The position numbers and the translations under genes are program-made. Under the pieces are notes generated by a model, which saw nothing but the letters and a program-made list of their open reading frames with translations, was not told the origin of the DNA and did not search any database. From NCBI RefSeq assembly GCF_002754195.1, contig NZ_PEEU01000001.1, positions 5,952,001-6,016,000 on the forward strand: a DNA stretch of 64,000 bases. The letters run 5' to 3'. Position 1 is the stretch's first letter, and the number at the start of each line of letters is the position of its first letter. Shown here one piece after another: positions 9,344-18,769 of the stretch. This DNA is from Flavobacterium sp. 9 (GTDB taxonomy: Bacteria > Bacteroidota > Bacteroidia > Flavobacteriales > Flavobacteriaceae).

Positions 9344-12300
9344 ATGGAAAAAGAACAAACTATATCAATTCAGGAAATAGCTAAAAATCAATTAGATATA
9401 ACAAAAAAAGTATATTTACTAAGCCCTAATAGAATGTTTTCCGAATTTAAAGGAGAAAAAGAAAATGTTAAAAACTATAACAATAGGCAGCTTTTAGAAA
9501 TGCTTCAAAATGCCGATGATGCTGCTTCTGAAGCAAAGGAAGAAAAGAAAGTTTTAATCAAATTAACGGGTAAAAAATTAATTATTGCTAATACTGGATA
9601 TGGTTTCTCTGAAGAAGGTTTAAATTCTATTTTCCACAGTCATTTAAGTCCAAAAGAAGCGATGGAAGGCCAAATCGGCAAAAAAGGATTAGGATTTCGT
9701 TCTATTTTAAGTTGGGCAAAAAAAGTGACTATTGATAGTCATGACTTATGTGTTGGATTTTCAAAAGATTATAGTAAGAAGGTATTATTTGAACTTTTAC
9801 AAAATCAAAAATTTAAGACAGCCTTCGAAAAATTAAAAAACAAGGAAGAATTTCCTATTTCAACTTTAGTTTGTCCGGAGGTAGAAGGTGCTGTGGTTGA
9901 CTATTTTGAAGGAAAGGAAGATTTCGACACAATTATTCAAATTGACTTATTAGATAGTGCAATAGAGCAGGTAATAAAACAATTAAGTCAGGATATTGAC
10001 AGTGAAGTATTATTGTTTTTAAATAATCTTACATCCATTTATATAGATATCAATGGGATACAATGCAGTTATAAAAAAGAAAATATATCAAAAGATATTC
10101 TGAAAATTATAAATACTACAGAAGAAAGCGTAACTGATAATATTTGGAACATTTACAATATCGAAGGCAAATTTGAAGACATCAAAAGAGATTATCATTT
10201 GAGCGTTGCATGGCAAAATGATTTTGTTCAAACTAAAGATGTGGTTTATTCCTATTTCAGAACAAAAGTGCCTATTCAATGCAAAGGAATTATTCATGGA
10301 TCATTTGAACTGAATGCTGATAGAAATCTTATTATTGATGATGAAGAAGATTATAATAAAAAACTAACCGCTTTAATTCCGTACTTACTTACAGAAGCTT
10401 CTGAGAAAATTGCCCAAATTGAAAATGATAATTTTAATTTTAAATCAGTAAGTTTTTTACAAGCCGATTTTCAGTCTTTAAACCATCTGGCAGATAATAA
10501 TGATTTAAAAAATAATATTTTAAACCTCATAAAAGATAAAAATGTTTTTCCAGTTACAAGCAATCAATATATAAAATGGGATAATGATAATAAACCAGTT
10601 TATTTTGTTGAGCGAATTATTCCAAAGTATTTGAATCCCGATCAATACCCTGATTTGCTATTGCATACTGAAGATGAATTTGTTTTAAATTTTTTAGAAA
10701 ATCTGGGATATGAGAATTACAATGTCGAAGTCGTAATTCCTAGTATTGCCACCCATAGAAAGGATATTAACCTTCCGGATTATGCACTTTTAATAAAATC
10801 GATTGGTAATTATATTGGAAAAGATACGGAATTATTAAAAACCGAGGGCGTATTTTTTGATAACGAAAAGAATTTATTGTCTTTTGATAAACCAATTTTT
10901 CTGCCAAATCAAGGTGTAAAATACAACTTACCTCATGAACTAGGAATTCAAATAATCAGTAATGATTTAGCAGCCGAATTATTAAAAGTATATCAGTGTT
11001 CCGATTTCAAGAACCTAGCAGAAGCTCTTTCAAAATACAACTTAAAAGAGTTTAATTTTAATGAGGTTGTTGAAGCTTTAATTTCACATTATTCACAGCA
11101 TGAAGAGGTTTCGTTAGATGATGTGAAAAACCTGCATAAAACACTTTTTGATATTTACAAATTGGAACTTCACACAGATTCTAATTGGAAGGGCACAGCT
11201 ATTCATATAATCAATAAAAAAAATAAAATTGAACTGGCTAATAAATTATACTTCGGAAAAGAATATGGTAATCCGCTGGCGGAGGAAATCTATAGTTATG
11301 ACAAAGCAAAATTAATAGCATCTCATCTGAAATTTGAAATAGAAGGCCTCAATACAATCAAATGGAAAAAATATATCGAGTGGCTGGGTGTGGCATATTA
11401 TCCAAGAAAAGAAACTGTTAGAGTTAAAGATGATTATGCTGATTACGTTATGAAAAATTATAATTACAGAAATTCTGTAGGTGATTATACTTTCAAAAAA
11501 GGCTATAAACAATTTAAAGACACATTAACAGGTGGATATGGTCCGGTGAATGTTTTATCAATTGATGATTTTGATAAAATTTTATTGAATAATACATCAG
11601 AATCAATTATTAACTTAATTGACAAGGATTTAGAAATCTTTAATTCGATCGATAAAAATATAGAACCACATTCCAGTTTAATATATTTTGATTTTTTTAA
11701 TACGAGGAATTACCGTAAAATAAATGGCAGTATGATGACTTCTTACATTAAATGGAAATTAGAACATTCTACTTGGTTGCAAACAGAAGCAGTTATTAAA
11801 ACAGAGCCTTCAAAATGTTCATCAGCAGCATATATTAACGAGGAATTTAGTGGTTTAATTGAAAAGCCTAAAGTTGATTATGATGTTCTTAAATCAAAAC
11901 AAGTTCAAAGAGAAAAAGTTGATTATATCTTAAGTTTAGTGGGAGTTCATAAAACTATAAATACACTTTCTCCTGAAATGATTTATACTATACTTCATAA
12001 ATTACCCGAGATAGATCCATCAGGTAAAAAAGCGAAAACAATTTACAATCAAATTGCTGTTAACTATGATGAAAAAGCACTGTTTAAAATAAGCACTCTG
12101 GATCGTGAATATAAAAATTATATGACATCAGGAAGAGTTTTCTGCAAAGATGGAGTTGACTATCCTTTAAATGAAGTTTATTATGTTAATGACAAAAGAT
12201 ATGGTGAAACAGTAATAAAACAGTTCAATATCATTGAGATTGAGAGACGAAGAGGAAAAGATAAAATTAAAAAGATATTTGGAGTTCAGCCATTAGACAA

Positions 12301-14161
12301 TATTGACTTAAATGTGGTTGGTATTCCCGAGGTGCATACTTTAAATTCAAAATTTGAATTGGAAATTGAAAATTTCAAACCTTATGTTTATGTATTGAGA
12401 AAAGAACAGGATAGTGGCAATGAGAAAAATATAATTAAAAATACAAAGTTTCAATTAGTATCTAATTTAACTGCAACACTAAGTATATCGGGACAACAAA
12501 AAATATTTGAATTGGATGATTTTGAATATTTATACATAAAAAAAAGAAATATAATTTTCATTAAAGTTCCAATATTCTTTGATGAAATTATTGATCTAAA
12601 AGAAAGCATATTTTTCTGTTCAACAATTGCAGAAGTTTTTTCGGCAATCTTAGATGTTGATGCACAGAGACTTCAAATTAGAGAGCTATTCTCTAAAAGC
12701 GCTTCGGTTAGAGATGAATTATTACGTTCAGAAACGGATGATATCAATTTGGAAAAACTTAACGATGCAAGAAAGAAATTAGGTGTAATCAGCAACCCTA
12801 AAATCGACTTTTGGAAAGCTTTTGTTAAGTGTTTTAAAAACAAAACGCTAAATATTAAGACTGATACAGATCAGGCAATATTAGAAGCATTAATGATACA
12901 TTTTCCAAAAAATCAGGAACTAATTCTAAACACTATTGATTTTATTAATTATCAGGATTTAAATGAAGAAGTCAGCGCTGAACTTATAATCAATTTATTT
13001 AAAAGCACAGGTATTACAATTTCTCAATTCAATACCTTTCATTATCCATCCATTAATATTTCACTGCTTTATGAAATTAATTTTAAAGAAGCAGTTAATG
13101 ATAACTTGGAAAAATTTAAGAGCATATTATATGATTTTTGTTTAGCCAATAAGTTACCTAAAAATAGATTTTTAGAGATGGTTAATACCTATTTAAATCT
13201 AACTTCTGAACCTTTCAATGAAGTCAATTTTGATGTAATAAGCGATTTAAAAACAATTATAAATGAATTATTTGAGATTGACTTGAACGCAGGTGGCGAA
13301 ATAATCGACTGGAGTGTTCTGTATGCTTTAAATACTGAAAAAGTATGGGAAATGGTTAAGACACCTGATCTTGATAAGAAGCTTTTCAACCAATTTATTC
13401 AAGAGAGTTATTCCATACAATCATTACTGTTTTTTGAAAATGAATTTCCTCAAATTGATGTATCATTTAAAACCTGGCTTGGAAAAAATATTGCTGAAAA
13501 ATCAGATTCAAATACAACTCCATCAAAATCCAACAGAATTGTATTTGGTAAAGAACCTATATTTTACAATGACTTATTAGATTTAAAAAACCAAATAGAT
13601 AATTTATTATCTGATGTAGAAATAAAAAAAATTGGATTTGCAAATGTAAAAATTGCTAAAAAAGACATTATAAATGGAAAAGGCAGCCCATCAGGAAGTG
13701 GAAGATCAAGAGGCTTAAATCCGAAAAAGCCTAAAGAAGAAATAGGTTTTTTAGGCGAATATATTGTTTACAAACATCTTTTAGAAATTAGTGAAAACAA
13801 ATCTGATGTAAAGTGGGTTTCGGGTTATGCCAAGGATTGCGGTGTTAATCTGGATGGTGTGGATGGGTTAGGATATGATCTGATGTATTTACCAAAAGGG
13901 GCCAAACATTCAAGAAAGGTAGAAGTAAAAGTAGTCGGATGGGAAGATGCATTTCATATAACATCCAATGAAGTTAAGGTTGGAGAAAGACTAAAGAGAA
14001 ACTATGAAGTATTTCTCGTTAGAAACATTGATAATATATCAGAATTAAAAATTGAAAAAATACAAGGATTGTTTGATTATAAAGGAAAATCCTTTACGGA
14101 TAATGAACTTTTTACAGTCGTAAACGACAATTTTATTCTTAAATTTAAAAAAGCGAACTAA
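9344..14161 (+). CDS. sacsin-like GHKL (HSP90-type) ATPase with C-terminal DUF3883
   Basis: A 1605-aa protein. The start is set at the ATG at 9344 rather than the TTG six codons earlier. Residues ~15-135 form a sacsin-type HSP90-like ATPase: N-box RQLLEMLQNADDA, then ANTGYGFSEEG and QIGKKGLGFRSIL. About 1300 residues of helical/mixed middle follow with no family I can name. The last ~140 residues match DUF3883, with GYDLMYL and a VEVKV core that fits a PD-(D/E)XK-like fold. A low-complexity linker (GKGSPSGSGRSRG) precedes it. Proteins joining such ATPases with DUF3883 are often found in phage-defence islands; that role is inferred here. It is a single reverse-oriented gene between mobC and mobB. 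Confidence 0.8.
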   Translation: MEKEQTISIQEIAKNQLDITKKVYLLSPNRMFSEFKGEKENVKNYNNRQLLEMLQNADDAASEAKEEKKVLIKLTGKKLIIANTGYGFSEEGLNSIFHSHLSPKEAMEGQIGKKGLGFRSILSWAKKVTIDSHDLCVGFSKDYSKKVLFELLQNQKFKTAFEKLKNKEEFPISTLVCPEVEGAVVDYFEGKEDFDTIIQIDLLDSAIEQVIKQLSQDIDSEVLLFLNNLTSIYIDINGIQCSYKKENISKDILKIINTTEESVTDNIWNIYNIEGKFEDIKRDYHLSVAWQNDFVQTKDVVYSYFRTKVPIQCKGIIHGSFELNADRNLIIDDEEDYNKKLTALIPYLLTEASEKIAQIENDNFNFKSVSFLQADFQSLNHLADNNDLKNNILNLIKDKNVFPVTSNQYIKWDNDNKPVYFVERIIPKYLNPDQYPDLLLHTEDEFVLNFLENLGYENYNVEVVIPSIATHRKDINLPDYALLIKSIGNYIGKDTELLKTEGVFFDNEKNLLSFDKPIFLPNQGVKYNLPHELGIQIISNDLAAELLKVYQCSDFKNLAEALSKYNLKEFNFNEVVEALISHYSQHEEVSLDDVKNLHKTLFDIYKLELHTDSNWKGTAIHIINKKNKIELANKLYFGKEYGNPLAEEIYSYDKAKLIASHLKFEIEGLNTIKWKKYIEWLGVAYYPRKETVRVKDDYADYVMKNYNYRNSVGDYTFKKGYKQFKDTLTGGYGPVNVLSIDDFDKILLNNTSESIINLIDKDLEIFNSIDKNIEPHSSLIYFDFFNTRNYRKINGSMMTSYIKWKLEHSTWLQTEAVIKTEPSKCSSAAYINEEFSGLIEKPKVDYDVLKSKQVQREKVDYILSLVGVHKTINTLSPEMIYTILHKLPEIDPSGKKAKTIYNQIAVNYDEKALFKISTLDREYKNYMTSGRVFCKDGVDYPLNEVYYVNDKRYGETVIKQFNIIEIERRRGKDKIKKIFGVQPLDNIDLNVVGIPEVHTLNSKFELEIENFKPYVYVLRKEQDSGNEKNIIKNTKFQLVSNLTATLSISGQQKIFELDDFEYLYIKKRNIIFIKVPIFFDEIIDLKESIFFCSTIAEVFSAILDVDAQRLQIRELFSKSASVRDELLRSETDDINLEKLNDARKKLGVISNPKIDFWKAFVKCFKNKTLNIKTDTDQAILEALMIHFPKNQELILNTIDFINYQDLNEEVSAELIINLFKSTGITISQFNTFHYPSINISLLYEINFKEAVNDNLEKFKSILYDFCLANKLPKNRFLEMVNTYLNLTSEPFNEVNFDVISDLKTIINELFEIDLNAGGEIIDWSVLYALNTEKVWEMVKTPDLDKKLFNQFIQESYSIQSLLFFENEFPQIDVSFKTWLGKNIAEKSDSNTTPSKSNRIVFGKEPIFYNDLLDLKNQIDNLLSDVEIKKIGFANVKIAKKDIINGKGSPSGSGRSRGLNPKKPKEEIGFLGEYIVYKHLLEISENKSDVKWVSGYAKDCGVNLDGVDGLGYDLMYLPKGAKHSRKVEVKVVGWEDAFHITSNEVKVGERLKRNYEVFLVRNIDNISELKIEKIQGLFDYKGKSFTDNELFTVVNDNFILKFKKAN

Positions 14162-14306
14162 TGAAATATACAAAAATAAAAGCTTAATAAAAAAAGATTC
14201 AAGTAATGCAATAATTTATCAAAGGAGCAAACGAATATGCAAGTAAAATAAAGAGGATAAACAGGATGTAATAAAAAATTTTATTACTTAAGTTATTTTT
14301 TAATTA

Positions 14307-15575
14307 TTAAGAAAGTCCTCTTTTCCTTTTCTTGCTTCTTTTCTTTTTCAAATGATTTGGTATGCAGTCGGAAGTATATTCTGCATGTGTCAGCAAATCC
14401 AATATCTTAACCAGATCAGGAATATTTAAATTTTCTTTTTGATATTGAAGGTTGTCAATTAAAGATTCTTTAGAAGGCAATTTTTCATACATCTGATTAT
14501 TTTTATCTTTCACTGCATCCCTTAATCCACATCTTTCTTCTATAGCTTTTGCACTGTATTCTTTTCCCAGACTACTTCCGTTAAAAACATTTCTTGTCGT
14601 GTGGTCAATGTATGTAACACCGTAAAGCATACCTTCAGTACTTCTTCTAAAAACAGTACAGATTCCCTCTTTTTCTAATAGTTTTGCAAGTTTGCTTACT
14701 GGCATTGCGTGCTCTCTGAGCAATGCCATATTAATAGCATTTTTTACCCGCACCTTGTCGGATGTTTTTCTTATTTGATTCTGCTTAAATTTCTCTCCCA
14801 GCAGTTTTAAGGTAGGTTTAAAATAAAAATCACTGGCTTTAATGGGAACACCTGTAGGATTTCCTTTTTCATCCAATATTCTATACACTAGTCCACTAGC
14901 TAAGAATACTCTTGATTTTTCACTGCCACGATCAGCCAAAACATTGTATTGTTTCAGTACCGCATTAAGTTCGGGAAGGCTAGAATATTTGTACTCATTT
15001 ATTATTGTGTTTATAACATTGCTTAAGGCTTTCTTGGATTCAATCTTTCCGTAGCGAACTCTGCTTATTGAAATGGGTTTTAAATTAAACTGCTCTCTGT
15101 TTTTTCTCCCTTCTGCCTTTACAAGTCCAAAAAATTTTTCTATTTCCTTTCTCGCAGGTTCTGACTTTCTTATACCCAAATGGTGCAGATCAATTCGTCT
15201 GCCATCCCTTTCGATATTTATAGAAACTATATGTACGTGCGGATGTCCAGCATCGTGATGCTGATAGACGAGATAGGGTTGTTTTCCAAAGCCTATTTTG
15301 TCCATATATACTTCCGCAATACCCATTAGTTTATCTTTGGAATGATTTTCTGACGGATCAAAATTGAGGGATATATGTACGCTGTTTCTCTTGGTATTTT
15401 CGTTTAATGCAAGTCTTTTTGTAAAGCGATTTAGCTTTGCAAAATAGGTTAATTTTTCTACATCAACGGGATAGTTTCCTGCACCGATAAACTCTGCCAC
15501 ACCTTTTTGTACTTTATTTTCATTGTAATTTAAAACACTTCTGATGGAATGGCTTGTTTTTATAATTGCAACCAT
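14307..15575 (-). CDS. mobB: relaxase MobB (mobilization nuclease)
   Basis: A 422-aa relaxase/mobilisation nuclease that nicks oriT and leads the strand into the recipient. Visible motifs are the early catalytic region (SIRSVLNYNENKV), the conserved NFDPSENH segment, and the three-histidine metal site in QHHDAGHPHVHIVS near residue 105-115. The C-terminus is very basic (KKKRSKKRKRG), suiting DNA binding. It overlaps the 3' end of mobA by 16 bp, so the two are translationally coupled. The oriT candidate lies just upstream of mobA. Confidence 0.9.
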   Translation of the reverse strand: MVAIIKTSHSIRSVLNYNENKVQKGVAEFIGAGNYPVDVEKLTYFAKLNRFTKRLALNENTKRNSVHISLNFDPSENHSKDKLMGIAEVYMDKIGFGKQPYLVYQHHDAGHPHVHIVSINIERDGRRIDLHHLGIRKSEPARKEIEKFFGLVKAEGRKNREQFNLKPISISRVRYGKIESKKALSNVINTIINEYKYSSLPELNAVLKQYNVLADRGSEKSRVFLASGLVYRILDEKGNPTGVPIKASDFYFKPTLKLLGEKFKQNQIRKTSDKVRVKNAINMALLREHAMPVSKLAKLLEKEGICTVFRRSTEGMLYGVTYIDHTTRNVFNGSSLGKEYSAKAIEERCGLRDAVKDKNNQMYEKLPSKESLIDNLQYQKENLNIPDLVKILDLLTHAEYTSDCIPNHLKKKRSKKRKRGLS

Positions 15576-15958
15576 ATCTCCGTGATTTTATAAATATGAT
15601 TTTGAATTTTATTTATCTTTTGAAAAAGAATCTTTCTTTCCTCTTCATAACGGACAATCCACTCTCTGAATTCAGGAATCTGCTGCAGGGTATGCATCTT
15701 TTTTACGACCTGATTTAAATTGTTCCCAACGGCATTAAGCTCATTACGCATTATTATAATTTCTTCCATCGCATCATCTATAGATTGATTTCGGTAATAG
15801 GTTGTTATGGGCTTGTTAAATAAATGCCTGCGTATATAATCGCTAAGCTTACGACACGTACTCTCTTTGTATCTGCGCTCAATTTTAGCATATTCTTCCA
15901 GTGTCAGTCTTAGGGTAATTCTACGTGATCTGTTTGAATTTTCTCTTTCCATCATCAT
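15560..15958 (-). CDS. mobA: relaxosome accessory protein MobA
   Basis: A 132-aa relaxosome protein. The N-terminal half has a ribbon-helix-helix look (RSRRITLRLTLEEYAKIERR, KLSDYIRRHLF). The C-terminal half has the MobC/BfmA-type signature IIIMRNELNAVGNNLNQVVKK. Such proteins bind near oriT and help the relaxase melt or nick DNA. Three consecutive ATG codons are possible starts; the first is used. It is followed by mobB with a 16-bp overlap. Confidence 0.85.
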   Translation of the reverse strand: MMMERENSNRSRRITLRLTLEEYAKIERRYKESTCRKLSDYIRRHLFNKPITTYYRNQSIDDAMEEIIIMRNELNAVGNNLNQVVKKMHTLQQIPEFREWIVRYEEERKILFQKINKIQNHIYKITEIWLQL

Positions 15959-15993
15959 TAATTTTCATTGTTATCAAACTCTTTTTTGGCTTC

Positions 15994-16064
15994 TCAGTGT
16001 CACTGATCCCGAGTTCCGAGGATAGATCAGCCAGATCCGGTTGTCCGACAACCGTTCATCTGGC
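15994..16064. other. candidate origin of transfer (oriT) with nested inverted repeats
   Basis: Just upstream of mobA lie three inverted repeats: TCAGTG/CACTGA (15994-16006), CTGATC/GATCAG (16003-16030), and a long nested hairpin. In the hairpin GCCAGAT (16030-16036) pairs with ATCTGGC (16058-16064), and CGGTTGT (16038-16044) pairs with ACAACCG (16048-16054) around a 3-base loop. This GC-rich island in an AT-rich region next to the relaxosome genes is what an oriT would look like. It could also be an operator for mobAB. The nick site cannot be read from sequence alone. Confidence 0.55.
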
Positions 16065-16290
16065 CGATTGCAGGAACGTGGCAATCTTTCAGCTTTTCAA
16101 TAATATCTTAGATCTCTTCCTTAAAATTTTAGAAGCCAAAATCATTTACAGGCAGCTTTACTGTTAAATCATCGGAACGAAATTATAAAAGTCTGCACTG
16201 ACAGGCAATCCCCGCCATATTTTGACTATTATAAAATCAATCAAGCTGATTATTTTTACATCATCGAATATTAATTTAAAAGTGAAAATT

Positions 16291-16578
16291 ATGATTACAA
16301 CAAATGAAGTAGCCAAGGTATATGATACTGTTTTGAGTATCCCTGGCATGAGTGAGCCAGTGAGGATTGATTTGAAAATTTCACGAAAAAATGTACTCTT
16401 ATTAAGCCATGTCATTATGCGCGGACTGAACTCCAAAGATGAAGATCTGAGTCCCTTAGGCAGTGTTGCAGAGGAGTGTTTAACAGAGCTAAAAAATGTT
16501 TCTGAAGAGTGCCTCCAAAAAGCGGGACTAGTAGAATTAAATCAAAAGCTGATTGCTTTGAGCGAAGCCTGCAGATAA
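16291..16578 (+). CDS. small conserved ICE protein
   Basis: A 95-aa soluble, acidic helical protein. The open frame begins at 16222, but the ATG at 16291 (ITTNEVAKVYDTVLSIPG) is a better start: the preceding codons are AT-rich and hydrophobic. The sequence includes ISRKNVLLLSHVIMRGLN and a C-terminal helix rich in Leu and Glu with three Cys. No known domain is recognised. It is divergent from mobA, across the oriT candidate, and is followed by a strong terminator, so it is a one-gene unit. Confidence 0.6.
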   Translation: MITTNEVAKVYDTVLSIPGMSEPVRIDLKISRKNVLLLSHVIMRGLNSKDEDLSPLGSVAEECLTELKNVSEECLQKAGLVELNQKLIALSEACR

Positions 16579-16603
16579 CAAAAACAGTTCACCATTCAAT
16601 GAG

Positions 16604-16640
16604 TGCTTACCATGTATCTAATATCTGGTAAGCATTTTTC
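16604..16640 (+). terminator. rho-independent terminator
   Basis: Nine-base stem TGCTTACCA (16604-16612) with TGGTAAGCA (16626-16634), followed by TTTTTCTTTT. It closes the 95-aa gene. Confidence 0.8.
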
Positions 16641-16800
16641 TTTTAAAATTAATCTGTTTTTAAAATTGACCTGTTTTTGGCAATTAATGTCCTGTTTTTG
16701 ATAACGTCCTGAAAGATTTTTCGTTCTAGTTTTGTTTATGTTTTCCTTAATTCTTTTAGACAAGTCCAGTAGAAATTGCAAACTCATAAACTTTAGGATC

Positions 16801-18321
16801 ATGAAATTAACGGCAAAAATTTCCAGTAAAATAGTAGAGATTATCAGTCTTTTGTATATCCTTTTATTTGTCTACGCAGCAGTCAGTAAACTACTGGATT
16901 TTGAAAATTTTCAGGTGCAGCTCGGACAGTCTCCGCTACTTAGTCCTTATGCAGTCTGGGTATCGTGGATGGTACCTGTAATGGAATTGTTAATTGTAAT
17001 CTTACTACTTGTCCCAAGCTGCAGAAATATAGGGCTATTGGCATCGATAAGTATGATGACTATGTTTACCGCTTATATTTTTATTATACTTCATTACAGT
17101 TCTTTTGTGCCTTGTTCCTGCGGAGGAATTCTGGAGAAGATGACATGGAATGTACATATGGTTTTTAATCTGGCTTTTGTGCTAATAGGTATAATTGCTT
17201 TAGGATTAGACAATGGAACATGTAGCCGAAGAACCGCTGAGAGAAACAGAAGAGTAGGATTTAAAACGATTTTAACTTCAATGCTCTTTAGCATCATTCT
17301 GGTCCTGGTTTTGTTTTTAACCTCGGAGGAAATCATGAAGTATGAAAACCCATTTATACGGCGTTATCCCCAGCATCCCATCACACAACAGAAAACAGTT
17401 AATCTAAAATTTAATTCCTATTATTTTGCCGGAAACAGTGACAGCCATATCTATTTGAGCAACTACACAGATCCGCTTCATATTATTGTTTTCGATACCA
17501 AGCTAAAGAACAAACAGACCATTAGAATACAGTTTAACCCAAAGGATATAACGTTTAAATCGGTTAAAATTTCAGTAAGAGGATCTTACTTTTTCCTGAT
17601 GGACGGGACAGTGCCCTGCATATATAGAGGCAGTACTGAAGACTGGAAAATTACGCACGAACTAAAAGGAATTCATTACTTCACAAGTGCTCAACCAGTG
17701 GATAGCTCCTCTGTAGTATTCAGGTCTAACAGCGGTAAAAATTCGTCTCATATTATTGGAAGTTACAAGGAGCATGAGTGCCCTAAAATCACGTATAACG
17801 ATTCGCTTTTACAGCAACAGATTGACGGTGTCTTTGATACGGACGGAATGCTGGTCTACAATGAGAGAATAAGAAGAATGGTTTACCTGTATTACTACAG
17901 AAATGAATTTATTGTGGCAGATCAAAATGCAAAACTAAAGTACAGAGGAAATACCATTGATACCATATCTCGTGCCCAGATTAAGGTTGCTTATCTTAAA
18001 GACAATACAGAGAGAAAAATGGCAGCACCGCCGCTGGTGGTAAATGCAGATTTGATGGTTTATCAAAACCTGCTGTTTGTACATTCCAAAATTCAGGGTC
18101 AATTTGAAGATCAAAAATTATGGCAAAAGGCAGCTATCATTGACGTGTATGATCTCAATACAAAGGTTTATCTAATGAGTTTTGCTGTCTATCACAGCGG
18201 GGATAAAAAGCTACGCTCATTTATAGTTACCGATGATAATTTTTACGCTCTTATGGGTGATGAGCTGCTTGTTTATAAGCTGCGAAACATGTTAAAAAAA
18301 GAAATGAAACTGCTGAAATAA
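16801..18321 (+). CDS. MauE/DoxX-type membrane protein with propeller-like extracytoplasmic domain
   Basis: A 506-aa protein from the ATG at 16801 (the open frame starts earlier, at 16732). The first ~140 residues contain four transmembrane helices of the MauE/DoxX redox-associated type, with a CSCGG dicysteine between helices. After one more membrane segment (ILTSMLFSIILVLVLFL) comes a ~330-residue domain rich in beta-strand-like repeats that resembles a beta-propeller. MauE-type proteins are linked to disulphide formation in exported proteins. It is followed 97 bp later by a small Cys-rich exported peptide, which makes that peptide a plausible partner. Confidence 0.7.
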   Translation: MKLTAKISSKIVEIISLLYILLFVYAAVSKLLDFENFQVQLGQSPLLSPYAVWVSWMVPVMELLIVILLLVPSCRNIGLLASISMMTMFTAYIFIILHYSSFVPCSCGGILEKMTWNVHMVFNLAFVLIGIIALGLDNGTCSRRTAERNRRVGFKTILTSMLFSIILVLVLFLTSEEIMKYENPFIRRYPQHPITQQKTVNLKFNSYYFAGNSDSHIYLSNYTDPLHIIVFDTKLKNKQTIRIQFNPKDITFKSVKISVRGSYFFLMDGTVPCIYRGSTEDWKITHELKGIHYFTSAQPVDSSSVVFRSNSGKNSSHIIGSYKEHECPKITYNDSLLQQQIDGVFDTDGMLVYNERIRRMVYLYYYRNEFIVADQNAKLKYRGNTIDTISRAQIKVAYLKDNTERKMAAPPLVVNADLMVYQNLLFVHSKIQGQFEDQKLWQKAAIIDVYDLNTKVYLMSFAVYHSGDKKLRSFIVTDDNFYALMGDELLVYKLRNMLKKEMKLLK

Positions 18322-18417
18322 AAAGCTCAGCATTTAAAATATATCGCGCGATGTCAGGAATTAGATCGAACACCTGTAGAAAAAAGTAGATCGTGTTTTA
18401 ATTTAATATTTATTATT

Positions 18418-18693
18418 ATGAAAACGTTATTTTTAAAAAAAGTGGCACCAGTGGCAGTAATTGCTTTTGGTATTGCGGGAGCATTTGCCACTATGTCCAT
18501 GCAGAATGCTTCAAAAGGGAACCCTCCAAAAATTGGGTATGTTATGAATGCACAGGGAGCTTGTAATATTCCGACAGACTGTAGCACAGACGGAAATCAA
18601 TTGTGCCGTCTTAACGGCGCTAGCGGCCCTCAAGCCTTTGGGAAAAATCCCCAAGGCAACTGTAGCGAAGTGCTGTACCGACCAGCCAATTAA
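18418..18693 (+). CDS. small exported Cys-containing DUF6520-type protein
   Basis: A 91-aa precursor. A basic N-terminus (MKTLFLKKVAP) and a hydrophobic segment (VAVIAFGIAGAFATM) form a signal or anchor. About 60 exported residues follow with four cysteines (QGACNIP, TDCSTDG, LCRLNG, GNCSEV) and the motif GPQAFGK. It resembles the Bacteroidetes-specific DUF6520 family, whose function is unknown. The even cysteine count and the adjacent MauE-type gene suggest disulphide bonds. It ends at a very strong terminator shared with the opposing peptidase operon. Confidence 0.65.
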   Translation: MKTLFLKKVAPVAVIAFGIAGAFATMSMQNASKGNPPKIGYVMNAQGACNIPTDCSTDGNQLCRLNGASGPQAFGKNPQGNCSEVLYRPAN

Positions 18694-18715
18694 AAGACTA
18701 AGTCTTTAATAAATG

Positions 18716-18749
18716 GCAACGCAGCTTCAATTGGAGCTGCGTTGCTTTT
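18716..18749. terminator. strong terminator between converging operons
   Basis: Perfect 11-bp stem GCAACGCAGCT (18716-18726) with AGCTGCGTTGC (18735-18745), 8-base loop, then TTTTGTTGTTT on the plus strand. It terminates the DUF6520 gene and may also block read-through from the opposing S9 peptidase operon. Confidence 0.88.
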
Positions 18750-18769
18750 GTTGTTTAAAAAATCAAGAA

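Noticed and set aside
16164..16436. Minus-strand 90-aa frame
   Set aside because: It overlaps the better supported 95-aa plus-strand gene and the region before it, and has no family features.
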